Of a stretch of DNA of 10,286 nucleotides, positions 1 through 7,352 are shown piece by piece. The translations under genes and the position numbers were made by a program. The stretch comes from Deltaproteobacteria bacterium (lineage in GTDB: Bacteria > Desulfobacterota > Anaeroferrophillalia > Anaeroferrophillales > Tharpellaceae), in the NCBI GenBank assembly GCA_030640695.1, contig DAOWIX010000162.1, positions 1-10,286 on the forward strand, written 5' to 3'. Each line of letters begins with the position of its first letter. The first letter of the stretch is position 1. Under the pieces are notes generated by a model. It worked only from the letters and a program-made list of their open reading frames with translations. It did no database searches and was not told the DNA's origin.

Positions 1-1
1 A

Positions 2-334
2 GACTCCCGTTTTGCGACGGTTACCAGTAATAAAGGGATTGAGGTTGAAGCCCGTTTCGGAGATCCGGTAAAAGTTGTGCATGACGGTCAGGTGGTTTTT
101 GCTTCCTGGATGAAGGGTTATGGAAAGTTGCTGGTGGTCGATCATGGAGGCGGTTACTACTCCATCTACGCTCACCTTGAAGAGTTTGCCTGTACGATTA
201 ATGACCACCTGCAGGCGTCTGACATTGTTGGCCGGGTCGGTCGAGGGGTACTTTCAGAGTCCGCCTCACTCTATTTCGAGATTCGCAAGGGGGGTATTCC
301 CGAGGATCCGCTGACTTGGGTTTCACAGTTATAG
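2..334 (+). CDS. envC: EnvC-like LytM-domain murein hydrolase activator (C-terminal part, 5' end outside window)
   Basis: The open frame enters from the left edge and stops with TAG at 332-334, leaving about 110 residues. They form the end of an M23/LytM fold: NKGIEVEAR, then GDPVKVVHDGQVVFA, GYGKLLVVDHGGGYYSIYAHL, and a final LYFEIRKGG followed by DPLTWV. Active M23 endopeptidases use a His and Asp in an HxGxD-type motif and a late HxH for zinc. Here the first motif reads NKGIE and the late one reads SLY, so the zinc ligands appear lost. That is the pattern of EnvC, which activates N-acetylmuramoyl-L-alanine amidases in the periplasm during septum splitting rather than cutting peptidoglycan itself. 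The coiled-coil part and signal peptide expected upstream are not in the window. It is followed closely by ctpA, a common arrangement in proteobacteria. The family call is firm; the exact partner amidase is unknown. Confidence 0.85.
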   Translation, partial: DSRFATVTSNKGIEVEARFGDPVKVVHDGQVVFASWMKGYGKLLVVDHGGGYYSIYAHLEEFACTINDHLQASDIVGRVGRGVLSESASLYFEIRKGGIPEDPLTWVSQL

Positions 335-440
335 AGATGGATCGAGGTAATGGAAGATTTTTCAGAAAATAGTAATCATAGTAAAGAGAAAGAAAGGCTG
401 CAGTGTTCATCTGCTGAAAGCAATTATTTGTCAATCTTTT

Positions 441-445
441 GGAGG
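441..445 (+). promoter_or_regulatory. Shine-Dalgarno site that sets the ctpA start
   Basis: GGAGG lies 9 nt before the ATG at 455. The earlier in-frame ATG at 350 has only GAGG at 344-347, 2 nt away, which is too close for normal initiation. This favours the 455 start. Confidence 0.7.
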
Positions 446-454
446 TTTCTAAAG

Positions 455-1864
455 ATGGTTGAAAGAAATAAAGGTAAATCGATTTTTTTGGGTGTACTCT
501 TTGTCGTTGCCGCCTTTCTGGTGGTTCATCTCGGGGTTTTGCCGGGTGATTCCAGAGCTTTGGAAGAGGCTCAGAGTCTGGATGAGAAGAGCCCCTATGA
601 ATATATAAAGCTCTACACTGACACCTTGAGTTTGGTGCAGAAGAATTATGTCGAAGAGGTTGAAATTAAAAAACTGGTTTATGGGTCAATCAAGGGTATG
701 CTCTCTGACCTTGATCCGCATTCGAGTTTTATGCCGCCGGAGATGTTCAAGGAGATGCAGGTAGAGACTACCGGCTCTTTTGGCGGTCTTGGGATAGAAA
801 TTACGATTCGTGACGGGGTTCTGACCGTAGTCTCACCGATTGAAGATACGCCTGCTTGTCGGGCCGGGATTGAAGCCGGTGACCGGATCATAAAAATTAA
901 TGGTGAATTGAGCAAAGATATGACCTTGATGGAGGCCGTTAAAAAGATGCGCGGTCCCAAAGATACTGAAATAACAATTTCAATTATGCGGCAGGGGCTT
1001 AACGAGCTTCTCGATGTCACCATTATTCGCGATATTATCAAAGTTGTCAGTGTCAAAAGTAAAACACTTACCGACGACATTATCTATATTCGCCTGACCC
1101 AGTTTCAGGCTCGGACTTATGATGATCTCAATCGCAAAATGAAAGAGCTCAAAAAAGAGCACCAGATCTCCGGTCTCGTGCTTGATATGCGGAATAATCC
1201 TGGTGGTCTCTTGCAGCAGGCGGTTAAGGTTTCGGACTATTTTCTAAAGTCCGGTTTGATTGTTTATACTGACGGCCGCATCAGCAAACAGAATATGCGC
1301 TATCAAGCCTATGATGATGGTACTGAGGGTGACTATCCAATCGTTGTTCTGGTTAATGGCGGCAGTGCCAGTGCCTCTGAGATTGTGGCCGGGGCTTTGC
1401 AGGATCATAAACGAGCTCTAGTTTTAGGAACCCCGAGTTTTGGTAAGGGCTCAGTGCAGACTATTATTCCGCTGGAAGATGGTTCGGCTGTGCGAATGAC
1501 CACCTCGCTCTATTATACTCCAAGCGGTCGTTCGATACAGGCTAAGGGGATTGAACCTGATGTTCTGGTTGAAGCTGGTACGGTAGTGCGTCGGGATCAG
1601 AAAAAAGGGATTATGCATAGTCTTAAGGAGAAGGATCTTAAAGGCCATTTCGAAAATGGCAACGGTGATTCCAAAGATTCCACCGGTTCGCAAAAGCTTA
1701 AACAGCAATCAGCTGACGACAAAGATCATAGTTCTGAGAAAAGTGAAGCTGATGCGGTTGGCACGAAAGGTGTGAAGGGTGAGTGGCGTGATGATGTTCA
1801 AATTTTGCGGGCTGTCGAACTGCTCCAGGGCTGGCAGGTTTTTAAACAGCTCAGCGCGCAGTAG
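455..1864 (+). CDS. ctpA: Carboxy-terminal processing protease, S41 family (CtpA/Prc-like)
   Basis: The product of 469 residues is a periplasmic serine protease that trims or degrades envelope proteins from the C-terminus. An N-terminal hydrophobic segment (about residues 8-30) looks like a signal anchor. A PDZ domain follows (about 105-180: GGLGIEI, PAxxAGIEAGDRIIKING), then the S41 core. The catalytic pair is visible: Ser306 in GSASASE and Lys331 in FGKGSVQ, 25 residues apart as in Prc, with Gln335 four residues after the Lys. After the usual DLKGHF segment comes a Lys/Asp/Ser-rich stretch of about 40 residues, then the typical DVQILRAVELL tail. The start was chosen for its good ribosome site at 441-445; an ATG at 350 would add 35 hydrophilic residues before the anchor. 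It lies between an EnvC-like gene and a YibQ-like gene, fitting a cell-wall remodelling role. The natural substrate cannot be told from sequence. Confidence 0.93.
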   Translation: MVERNKGKSIFLGVLFVVAAFLVVHLGVLPGDSRALEEAQSLDEKSPYEYIKLYTDTLSLVQKNYVEEVEIKKLVYGSIKGMLSDLDPHSSFMPPEMFKEMQVETTGSFGGLGIEITIRDGVLTVVSPIEDTPACRAGIEAGDRIIKINGELSKDMTLMEAVKKMRGPKDTEITISIMRQGLNELLDVTIIRDIIKVVSVKSKTLTDDIIYIRLTQFQARTYDDLNRKMKELKKEHQISGLVLDMRNNPGGLLQQAVKVSDYFLKSGLIVYTDGRISKQNMRYQAYDDGTEGDYPIVVLVNGGSASASEIVAGALQDHKRALVLGTPSFGKGSVQTIIPLEDGSAVRMTTSLYYTPSGRSIQAKGIEPDVLVEAGTVVRRDQKKGIMHSLKEKDLKGHFENGNGDSKDSTGSQKLKQQSADDKDHSSEKSEADAVGTKGVKGEWRDDVQILRAVELLQGWQVFKQLSAQ

Positions 1865-1876
1865 CCGACTGGTGTA

Positions 1877-3064
1877 ATGAAAAGAGAGCGCAGTCCAGCG
1901 GCCTTCAGACGGCGATTGTTGATTATTGCCTTAAGCTTGGCCGGGGCTGCTTTTTTCTTTTATCTCGGTTATCTGATTGCCGGTCGACCAACTTCGCCGG
2001 AGCTTGATACCAGACGCTTGCCGGTATCTCGTCCAGCTTTTGAGAGTCACCAGTCACGGGGCCGAGAAGCGCTGGAAAAAGTTTTGAACCGGTTGGAAAA
2101 GCAACTGGCAGCTTGTCAACCGGCAATAGTGCTCGGTCGGGACTGGGAAATAATGCGCAACGGGTCACATGAATGGACTCGGGTGCGGCTCCGGGGGGAG
2201 TGTCAGGATATTGCTGCTCTGGGACAGGTGCTGGAGTCCTGCAAGGAGCTTCTGACTCAAAATTTTAATCTTCGGGCTCTCTCCCACCTTGATAAAAGTA
2301 GCGGCACTCTTGATCTCCTGATCCTCGACGGTGAAGAAGTTGTGGTCGTCGGCAGTTTTGTTATCGCTGGTGCAGAATTGACCCTGGTACCTGAACCCGC
2401 TCGGCCGCGCCTGGCAATAGTTATCGACGATCTCGGTCGTAGTCTGGAAAGCGCCGCCGAATTTGCAACTCTGCCCTTGCCTTTGACCTTTGCGGTGTTT
2501 CCCTTGTTGGAAAACTCGCTCAAGGTGGCGGCCTACTTTGTTGATCATCAGCGGGATATTATACTTCATGCTCCGATGGAACCTCGTGACTATCCGGCTG
2601 TGAATCCAGGGCCCGGGGCGCTCCTCAGTGCTATGGGTGATGATGAGTTCAGCGCTGTTTTTGTAAAAGACCTGCAGTTTCTGCCGGGGATCGTCGGGAT
2701 CAACAATCATATGGGATCGCGGTTGGCTGCGGATTCGCAAAAGATGACCCAGGTTATGAAAATTCTCAAAGGTCGCAACCTCTTTTTTTTAGACAGTCGT
2801 ACGATAGCCAACAGTGTTGCCTATAAGAGGGCTGTAGAGGTCGGTATTCCGGCGTTGCAACGGGATGTTTTCCTCGATAACGTGCAGGATGTCGACCATA
2901 TTACTGAACAGCTCCAGGCTCTCATCGAAGTTGCCAAGGTTAAAGGCAGCTCTATTGGTATTGGTCACCCCTATCCTGAAACATTTGTCGCCCTTGGTTT
3001 TCTGCCGGAAATGGCAAATCAGGCAGGCGTCGAAATTGTGACTTTGCGGGAGCTTGTTAGATAA
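1877..3064 (+). CDS. Divergent polysaccharide deacetylase family protein (YibQ/DUF610 type)
   Basis: The protein has 395 residues and starts 12 nt after ctpA. Residues about 12-36 form one hydrophobic segment after an Arg-rich start, so it is probably anchored in the inner membrane with the rest in the periplasm. Residues about 40-175 are a poorly recognised linker region. From about residue 178 the divergent polysaccharide deacetylase domain is clear: LAIVIDDLG (Asp184 and Asp185), FAVFP, ILHAPMEP (His231), GINNHMGS (His278) and IGIGHPYPET (His364). These Asp and His residues match the conserved positions of the family and could bind metal. The fold resembles NodB-type deacetylases, but the substrate is not established and enzymatic activity is only inferred. 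The position next to envC and ctpA is typical and suggests a role in peptidoglycan or outer envelope maintenance. A run of eight T at 2783-2790 lies within the coding sequence without breaking the frame. Confidence 0.88.
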   Translation: MKRERSPAAFRRRLLIIALSLAGAAFFFYLGYLIAGRPTSPELDTRRLPVSRPAFESHQSRGREALEKVLNRLEKQLAACQPAIVLGRDWEIMRNGSHEWTRVRLRGECQDIAALGQVLESCKELLTQNFNLRALSHLDKSSGTLDLLILDGEEVVVVGSFVIAGAELTLVPEPARPRLAIVIDDLGRSLESAAEFATLPLPLTFAVFPLLENSLKVAAYFVDHQRDIILHAPMEPRDYPAVNPGPGALLSAMGDDEFSAVFVKDLQFLPGIVGINNHMGSRLAADSQKMTQVMKILKGRNLFFLDSRTIANSVAYKRAVEVGIPALQRDVFLDNVQDVDHITEQLQALIEVAKVKGSSIGIGHPYPETFVALGFLPEMANQAGVEIVTLRELVR

Positions 3065-3109
3065 TTTGCAATTTAAATTAGTAAAGTAATAGTAATGGAG
3101 TTGGTTTAA

Positions 3110-4792
3110 ATGATTCAAGGGATGGTCTTCGCTTTTCTTGGTGGTCTCGGGCTTTTTCTTTACGGCATGAAAATTATGTCGGAAGGTTTGCAGAAAGCCG
3201 CAGGTAACCGTTTGCGGCAGGTTCTTGAGACCTTGACGACCAACCGGATTTCCGCTTTTCTGGTGGGTACCACGGTCACTGCAATTGTCCAGAGCAGCAG
3301 CGCTACGACCGTGATGGTGGTCGGTTTTGTCAATGCCGGCTTGATGAACCTGATGCAGGCCATCGGCGTGATCTTAGGGGCTAATATTGGAACCACGATA
3401 ACCGGTCAGATGATCGCCTTTAAAGTGCATCACTATGCTCTACCGGCGATTGGTATCGGAGTGGCTTTGAAAATTTTTTCCCGGAATCGACGCTGGCAGT
3501 ATTTCGGTGAAATACTGCTTGGCTTCGGGATGCTTTTTTACGGTCTTGATGTTTTGAAGGATGGGCTTTCTGTTCTCAAAACCCAGCCTTTTTTTCAAGA
3601 AGCTTTTGTGACCTTCAGCCATAATCATATCATGGCGATCATGGCCGGAGCTTTGCTGACCATTATTCTGCAGAGCAGTAGTGCGACCGTCGGTATCACC
3701 ATGGTTCTGGCGGCCAGTGGGGCTCTGACTTTTGAGGGTGGCTTAGGTTTGATCCTGGGTGAAAATATTGGCACCACGATCACCGCGTTGCTGGCCAGTA
3801 TCGGCACGAATGTTTCGGCCAAACGGGCGGCGCGGGCCCATATGATGATTAATGTCTTAGGGGTTGTCTATGTCCTCTTGCTTTTCCCGTTTTTTGCCCG
3901 ACTGGTGGATAATTTTACTCCGGGCGATCCCGATATGGTGGTGACCGGGGCCCAGCAGGCAACCGAGTATGCTATGGCTCTCGGTGATAAACCATTTATC
4001 GCGCGCCATCTTGCCAATGCCCACACCTTTTTCAATGTCTTCAACTGTCTGATTTTTCTGCCGCTGGTCGGCATTCTGGCCAAAATCTGTATCTGGATGG
4101 TACCCATGGGTGATGAAGAGGAGAGCAGTTACCATCTGCGCTACCTCGATAGTCGAGTCCTTGATTCACCTCCTCTGGCACTGGCTCAGTCTCGTCAGGA
4201 GACCACTCGGATGGCCGAACTCTGTCTGCGGATGTTTGACCAGACCATGGAGTGTTTTGAAACTTTTTCGCAAAAATTGGTCGAAAAGGTCTATCGAAAA
4301 GAGAATACCGTTGATATGTTGCAAAAGGAGATTACTGATTTTCTGGTTAACGTGACCCAGCTTTCAACTACCCCGGAGATCTCTCGCGAGGTTAACGCGA
4401 CTATGTATATTGTTAATAATCTGGAGCGTCTCGGCGACCATTGTGAAAACCTGATTCGACTGGTCGAGCGCATGCATGATCAGAAAATTGAGTTCAGTTC
4501 TGAAGCTCTGGGTGAGATTGCCAATATTAAGGATAAGTCCAGAGAATTTTTAGAGTTGACGATAAGCGGTTTGGGAAAAGGCAACCATGAGAGGTTCATG
4601 GTTCGGGCCAAAGCTTTTGAAGGGAGTATCAACACTCTTGAAGACCGCTATCGTAACCGTCATATTGAACGTTTAAGCGAAGACCGTTGTTCAGTGGTGC
4701 CGGGGTTGGTTTTTATCGATATTCTGACGAACTTTGAGAAAATCGGCGATCACTGTTTTAATATATGCGAAACCGTAGCCGGAGAAAAATGA
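3110..4792 (+). CDS. Na+/phosphate cotransporter family protein with C-terminal PhoU-like domain
   Basis: The 560-residue protein is of the NptA/YjbB type (Na/Pi cotransporter II). The N-terminal part (about 1-330) is strongly hydrophobic and holds the two inverted repeats of the family: QSSSATT at 61-67 with GANIGTTITG at 90-99, and QSSSATV at 188-194 with GENIGTTIT at 217-225. These QSSS/GxNIGTT elements form the Na+ and phosphate path in the family. The C-terminal part (about 355-560) is helical and PhoU-like, with the paired metal-binding motifs ERLGDH at 439-444 and EKIGDH at 543-548. GGAG at 3097-3100 sits 9 nt before the ATG. Relatives move inorganic phosphate in or out with sodium; direction cannot be read from sequence. 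It is 45 nt from the upstream gene and ends at a large inverted repeat, so it may be its own unit or the end of the envelope operon. No Pho box is evident. Confidence 0.93.
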   Translation: MIQGMVFAFLGGLGLFLYGMKIMSEGLQKAAGNRLRQVLETLTTNRISAFLVGTTVTAIVQSSSATTVMVVGFVNAGLMNLMQAIGVILGANIGTTITGQMIAFKVHHYALPAIGIGVALKIFSRNRRWQYFGEILLGFGMLFYGLDVLKDGLSVLKTQPFFQEAFVTFSHNHIMAIMAGALLTIILQSSSATVGITMVLAASGALTFEGGLGLILGENIGTTITALLASIGTNVSAKRAARAHMMINVLGVVYVLLLFPFFARLVDNFTPGDPDMVVTGAQQATEYAMALGDKPFIARHLANAHTFFNVFNCLIFLPLVGILAKICIWMVPMGDEEESSYHLRYLDSRVLDSPPLALAQSRQETTRMAELCLRMFDQTMECFETFSQKLVEKVYRKENTVDMLQKEITDFLVNVTQLSTTPEISREVNATMYIVNNLERLGDHCENLIRLVERMHDQKIEFSSEALGEIANIKDKSREFLELTISGLGKGNHERFMVRAKAFEGSINTLEDRYRNRHIERLSEDRCSVVPGLVFIDILTNFEKIGDHCFNICETVAGEK

Positions 4793-4885
4793 TGACTTCG
4801 TAGAATGTCCACCTGCGCCCTGAGCGCTAGCGAGGAAGTACTCTTGGGGTAGGCGGCCTCGCATCTGAACATTTTACTTTGTCAT
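4792..4885. repeat. Imperfect 94-nt inverted repeat (long hairpin) between the transporter and fbp
   Basis: The two halves pair along most of the outer arms. ATGAC (4792-4796) pairs with GTCAT (4881-4885). After a 3x3 internal loop, GTAGAATGT (4800-4808) pairs with ACATTTTAC (4869-4877) through one G-T wobble. CA (4810-4811) pairs with TG (4866-4867), and TGCG (4814-4817) with CGCA (4860-4863). The inner 42 nt are GC-rich and hold short palindromes: CGCTAGCG at 4825-4832, AGTACT at 4837-4842 and AGGCGGCCT at 4851-4859. GCGAGG (4830-4835) can also pair with CCTCGC (4857-4862), which competes with the inner arm. There is no T-tract right after the outer stem, so it is not a standard intrinsic terminator. 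It could be a REP/MITE-like repeat, an mRNA-end structure or a folded leader for fbp. The pairing is seen directly; the role is unknown. Confidence 0.6.
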
Positions 4886-4945
4886 AGCCAAATATAGGGC
4901 GGTTGTTAATTGACTTTCCCTCTGTCGGACGAGGATTGTAATAGT

Positions 4946-5884
4946 ATGAATATTAAAAAACATGTCAAGCGTGGTCTCTGGAACCATTTGATGAAAAGTG
5001 GGATCGAAATGGGCTTGGCCAGTATCATTTATGAGGTTGGGGTCGCTTCAAAGTACGTCAATCACGCCATGCGTACCGGTGATCTGGGCTTGGCCGGTAC
5101 CAGTAATCTCTACGGAGAGGATCAGCTGGCCCTGGATGTTTTGGCCGATGAGATTATCAAGGATCGGCTTGACCATACGGGCCGGGTTAGCCGTATTATC
5201 TCCGAAGAGCAGAGTGAGATAATTATTTTTGATCGTCAGGATAGATCGGGTGGCTATTCGGTCTGTTACGATCCCCTGGACGGCTCTTCCTTGGTCGATG
5301 TTAATCTTGCGGTTGGTACGATTGTGGCAATCTATGGTGGCGATAATCCTTTGCAGAGTGGCCGGCATCAGGTCGGGGCCCTGTACGTTGTTTATGGTCC
5401 GCGTACGACTTTAGTTTACGGGGCCGGTGACGGGGTTCACGAGTTCACATTAAACAGTTTGGGTGAGTATGTTCTGACCCGGGAGTATATTACGGTCAAA
5501 AAGTCGGGCAAGATCTTCTGCCCCGGTGGAGTTCGGCGTGACTATCTGCCGGAGCATGAAAAATTTGTGCAAAAACTTGAAAAGGATGGCTACAAGCTTC
5601 GATACAGTGGTGGTTTTGTGCCTGATTTTAACCAGATACTGCTTAAGAGGGGGGGGCTCTTCATGTATCCCGGGACGACCTCTGCCAAACAGGGTAAACT
5701 GCGTCTCCCCTTTGAACTCAACCCCATGGCTTATCTGATTGAGGCTGCCGGTGGAGCCGCAACCGACGGCCTGCGGCCGATTCTTGACCTTGACTGTTTT
5801 GACCTTGACCAGCGCAGCCCGGTCTATATCGGCAGTCGGGATGAGGTTGAGCTGGCGGCTAAATATTTTGCTGGAGATATTTGA
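4946..5884 (+). CDS. fbp: Fructose-1,6-bisphosphatase, class I
   Basis: This 312-residue enzyme removes the 1-phosphate of fructose 1,6-bisphosphate in gluconeogenesis and related sugar-phosphate pathways in the cytoplasm. Class I landmarks are present: SEE (metal-binding Glu87 and Glu88), DPLDGSS (Asp109, Asp112), VGTI, LRYSGG, GGLFMYPG, and KLRLPFE with Lys251, Arg253 and Glu257 matching the substrate and metal residues Lys274, Arg276 and Glu280 of the mammalian enzyme. It is slightly shorter than the usual 330-340 residues. The ATG at 4946 has GAGGA at 4931-4935, spacing 10 nt. A TTG at 4910 in the same frame would add 12 residues but is a weaker choice. The last base of its TGA stop is the first base of the guaB ATG, pointing to co-translation. 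The usual AMP-contact Lys before the DPLDG motif is Gly103, so AMP control may differ. A run of eight G lies at 5649-5656. Confidence 0.93.
   Translation: MNIKKHVKRGLWNHLMKSGIEMGLASIIYEVGVASKYVNHAMRTGDLGLAGTSNLYGEDQLALDVLADEIIKDRLDHTGRVSRIISEEQSEIIIFDRQDRSGGYSVCYDPLDGSSLVDVNLAVGTIVAIYGGDNPLQSGRHQVGALYVVYGPRTTLVYGAGDGVHEFTLNSLGEYVLTREYITVKKSGKIFCPGGVRRDYLPEHEKFVQKLEKDGYKLRYSGGFVPDFNQILLKRGGLFMYPGTTSAKQGKLRLPFELNPMAYLIEAAGGAATDGLRPILDLDCFDLDQRSPVYIGSRDEVELAAKYFAGDI
5873..5877 (+). promoter_or_regulatory. Ribosome binding site of guaB inside the end of fbp
   Basis: GGAGA lies 6 nt before the ATG at 5884 and inside the fbp reading frame. It supports the ATG at 5884 over the TTG at 5881. The fbp stop and guaB start overlap as TGATG, so ribosomes ending fbp can restart on guaB. 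Confidence 0.7.
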
Positions 5885-7344
5885 TGAACCCTGAAAAAAT
5901 TATAACTGGCCTGACCTTTGATGATGTCCTGATCCAACCCAACTATTCCGATATTCTGCCTAATGAAGTTGATCTTTCGACCTGGTTGACCCGTGATATC
6001 AAGCTCAATACTCCACTGCTCAGTGCGGCGATGGATACGGTGACTGAATCCAAAACTGCCATCTGTATGGCTCGTGAAGGCGGTATCGGCATCATTCATA
6101 AAAACATGTCGATTGAGGATCAGGCCTTAGAGGTTGACAAGGTCAAGAAGTCGGAAAGCGGTATGATTGTTGATCCTATAACTATGGCCCCCGACCGTAA
6201 GGTTCATGAAGTCCTTAAAATCATGGAAAAATATCGTATCTCCGGCGTGCCGATTGTCGATGGTGATCATCTGGTCGGGATTGTCACCAACCGCGATCTC
6301 CGTTTTGAAACCCGCATGGATCGACCTTTGTCTGATATTATGACCAAGGAAAATCTGGTCACGGTCTCTAAAGGGATCGATATGGGGGATGCCAAAATCT
6401 TGCTCCATGAACATCGCATCGAGAAGCTTCTTGTGGTTGATGAGCAGAATCGATTACAGGGTCTGATTACGATCAAGGATATCGAAAAAACCCGCAAATA
6501 TCCTGACTCCTGCAAAGATGCAAGGGGGCGCTTGCGGGTTGGTGCCGCAGTTGGGGTCGCGGGTGACCGTGAAACCCGAATCGCGGCCCTGCTTCATGCC
6601 GGGGTTGATGTTATTGTTATTGACACGGCTCACGGTCATAGTCAGGGAGTGCTGGATGCGGTGGTGGCGACCCGCAAGACTTTTGATTGTCAGTTGATTG
6701 TTGGCAATGTGGCGACAGCCACAGGTGCCAAAGCCCTGATTAAAGCCGGGGCCGATGCGATCAAGGTTGGTATCGGGCCCGGTTCTATCTGTACTACCAG
6801 AATTGTGGCAGGTATCGGGGTGCCTCAGGTCAGCGCTCTGATGGCCTGTAGTCAGGCGGCAAAAGAGTCTGGGGTGCCGGTTATTGCTGATGGTGGAATC
6901 AAGTTTTCTGGCGATGTTGTTAAGGCCATTGCCTCAGGGGCCCATACCGTGATGATTGGTTCTCTCTTTGCAGGAACCGAGGAGAGCCCTGGTGAAACCA
7001 TTCTCTATCAGGGCCGCAGCTATAAAATGTATCGCGGAATGGGCTCTCTCGGAGCTATGCAGTCGGGTAGTAAAGACCGCTATTTTCAGGAGGGGGTTGA
7101 GGATCAGAAAAAACTTGTCCCTGAAGGTATTGAGGGCCGTGTACCCTATAAAGGTCATCTCTCCTCTAGTATCTACCAGTTGTTGGGCGGCTTACGTTCG
7201 GGAATGGGTTATGCTGGCTGTGGCTCGATCGACAGTCTGCGCCATGACGCCGTCATGATGCGGATCACCCCGGCAGGTTTACGTGAAAGCCATGTTCATG
7301 ATGTGATTATCACCAAAGAAGCCCCTAATTATCGTTTGGAGTGA
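5884..7344 (+). CDS. guaB: Inosine-5'-monophosphate dehydrogenase
   Basis: The 486-residue enzyme oxidises IMP to XMP with NAD+, the committed step to guanine nucleotides, in the cytoplasm. The fold is complete. The N-terminal part of the barrel carries LTFDDVLIQP and SAAMDTVTE. Two CBS domains are inserted at about residues 90-205. The barrel then resumes with VIDTAHGHS (Asp247 for NAD/IMP contact), GNVATATGA and GIGPGSICTTR with catalytic Cys303, and VIADGGIKFSGD for the IMP phosphate. The mobile flap has MGSLGAMQ from residue 386 and DRYFQ with Arg399-Tyr400, the residues that activate water. Length and residue numbers match bacterial enzymes (488 residues in E. coli). The intact CBS pair suggests normal adenine/guanine nucleotide control. 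It overlaps fbp by one base and is followed 8 nt later by guaA, so both steps of the IMP-to-GMP branch are made together. Confidence 0.97.
   Translation: MNPEKIITGLTFDDVLIQPNYSDILPNEVDLSTWLTRDIKLNTPLLSAAMDTVTESKTAICMAREGGIGIIHKNMSIEDQALEVDKVKKSESGMIVDPITMAPDRKVHEVLKIMEKYRISGVPIVDGDHLVGIVTNRDLRFETRMDRPLSDIMTKENLVTVSKGIDMGDAKILLHEHRIEKLLVVDEQNRLQGLITIKDIEKTRKYPDSCKDARGRLRVGAAVGVAGDRETRIAALLHAGVDVIVIDTAHGHSQGVLDAVVATRKTFDCQLIVGNVATATGAKALIKAGADAIKVGIGPGSICTTRIVAGIGVPQVSALMACSQAAKESGVPVIADGGIKFSGDVVKAIASGAHTVMIGSLFAGTEESPGETILYQGRSYKMYRGMGSLGAMQSGSKDRYFQEGVEDQKKLVPEGIEGRVPYKGHLSSSIYQLLGGLRSGMGYAGCGSIDSLRHDAVMMRITPAGLRESHVHDVIITKEAPNYRLE
7338..7341 (+). promoter_or_regulatory. Ribosome binding site that sets the guaA start
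   Basis: GGAG overlaps the last sense codon of guaB and lies 11 nt before the ATG at 7353. A GTG at 7341 in the guaA frame would overlap this site and so is an unlikely start. Confidence 0.6.
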
Positions 7345-7352
7345 AAAAAATA

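Noticed and set aside
2165..2740. Reverse-strand open frame of 191 codons opposite the YibQ-like gene
   Set aside because: The sense strand carries the conserved deacetylase motifs; the antisense product has no recognisable domain.
2783..2790. Run of eight T as a frameshift or terminator
   Set aside because: The frame continues through it into conserved family motifs, and no GC-rich hairpin precedes it.
3065..3109. AT-rich gap before the Na+/Pi transporter as a Pho box or promoter
   Set aside because: No paired CTGTCAT-like repeats and no convincing -35/-10 pair could be seen; only the GGAG ribosome site is clear.
4792..4885. Intrinsic terminator after the Na+/Pi transporter
   Set aside because: The hairpin is long and interrupted, and no run of T follows its outer stem.
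4792..4910. Integron attC-like site
   Set aside because: A palindromic spacer is present, but the terminal RYYYAAC and GTTRRRY core sites are absent and the neighbours are housekeeping genes, not cassettes.
4910..4942. TTGACT at 4910 and TGTAAT at 4937 as a sigma-70 promoter for fbp
   Set aside because: The spacer is 21 nt and transcription would begin at or after the chosen start codon at 4946. TTGTCA at 4879 with TTGTTA at 4903 is also weak. No promoter can be called with support.
4793..4945. Possible riboswitch (c-di-GMP GEMM, guanidine, purine) upstream of fbp
   Set aside because: The conserved core sequences of these classes were not found in the gap; only generic stem pairing is visible.
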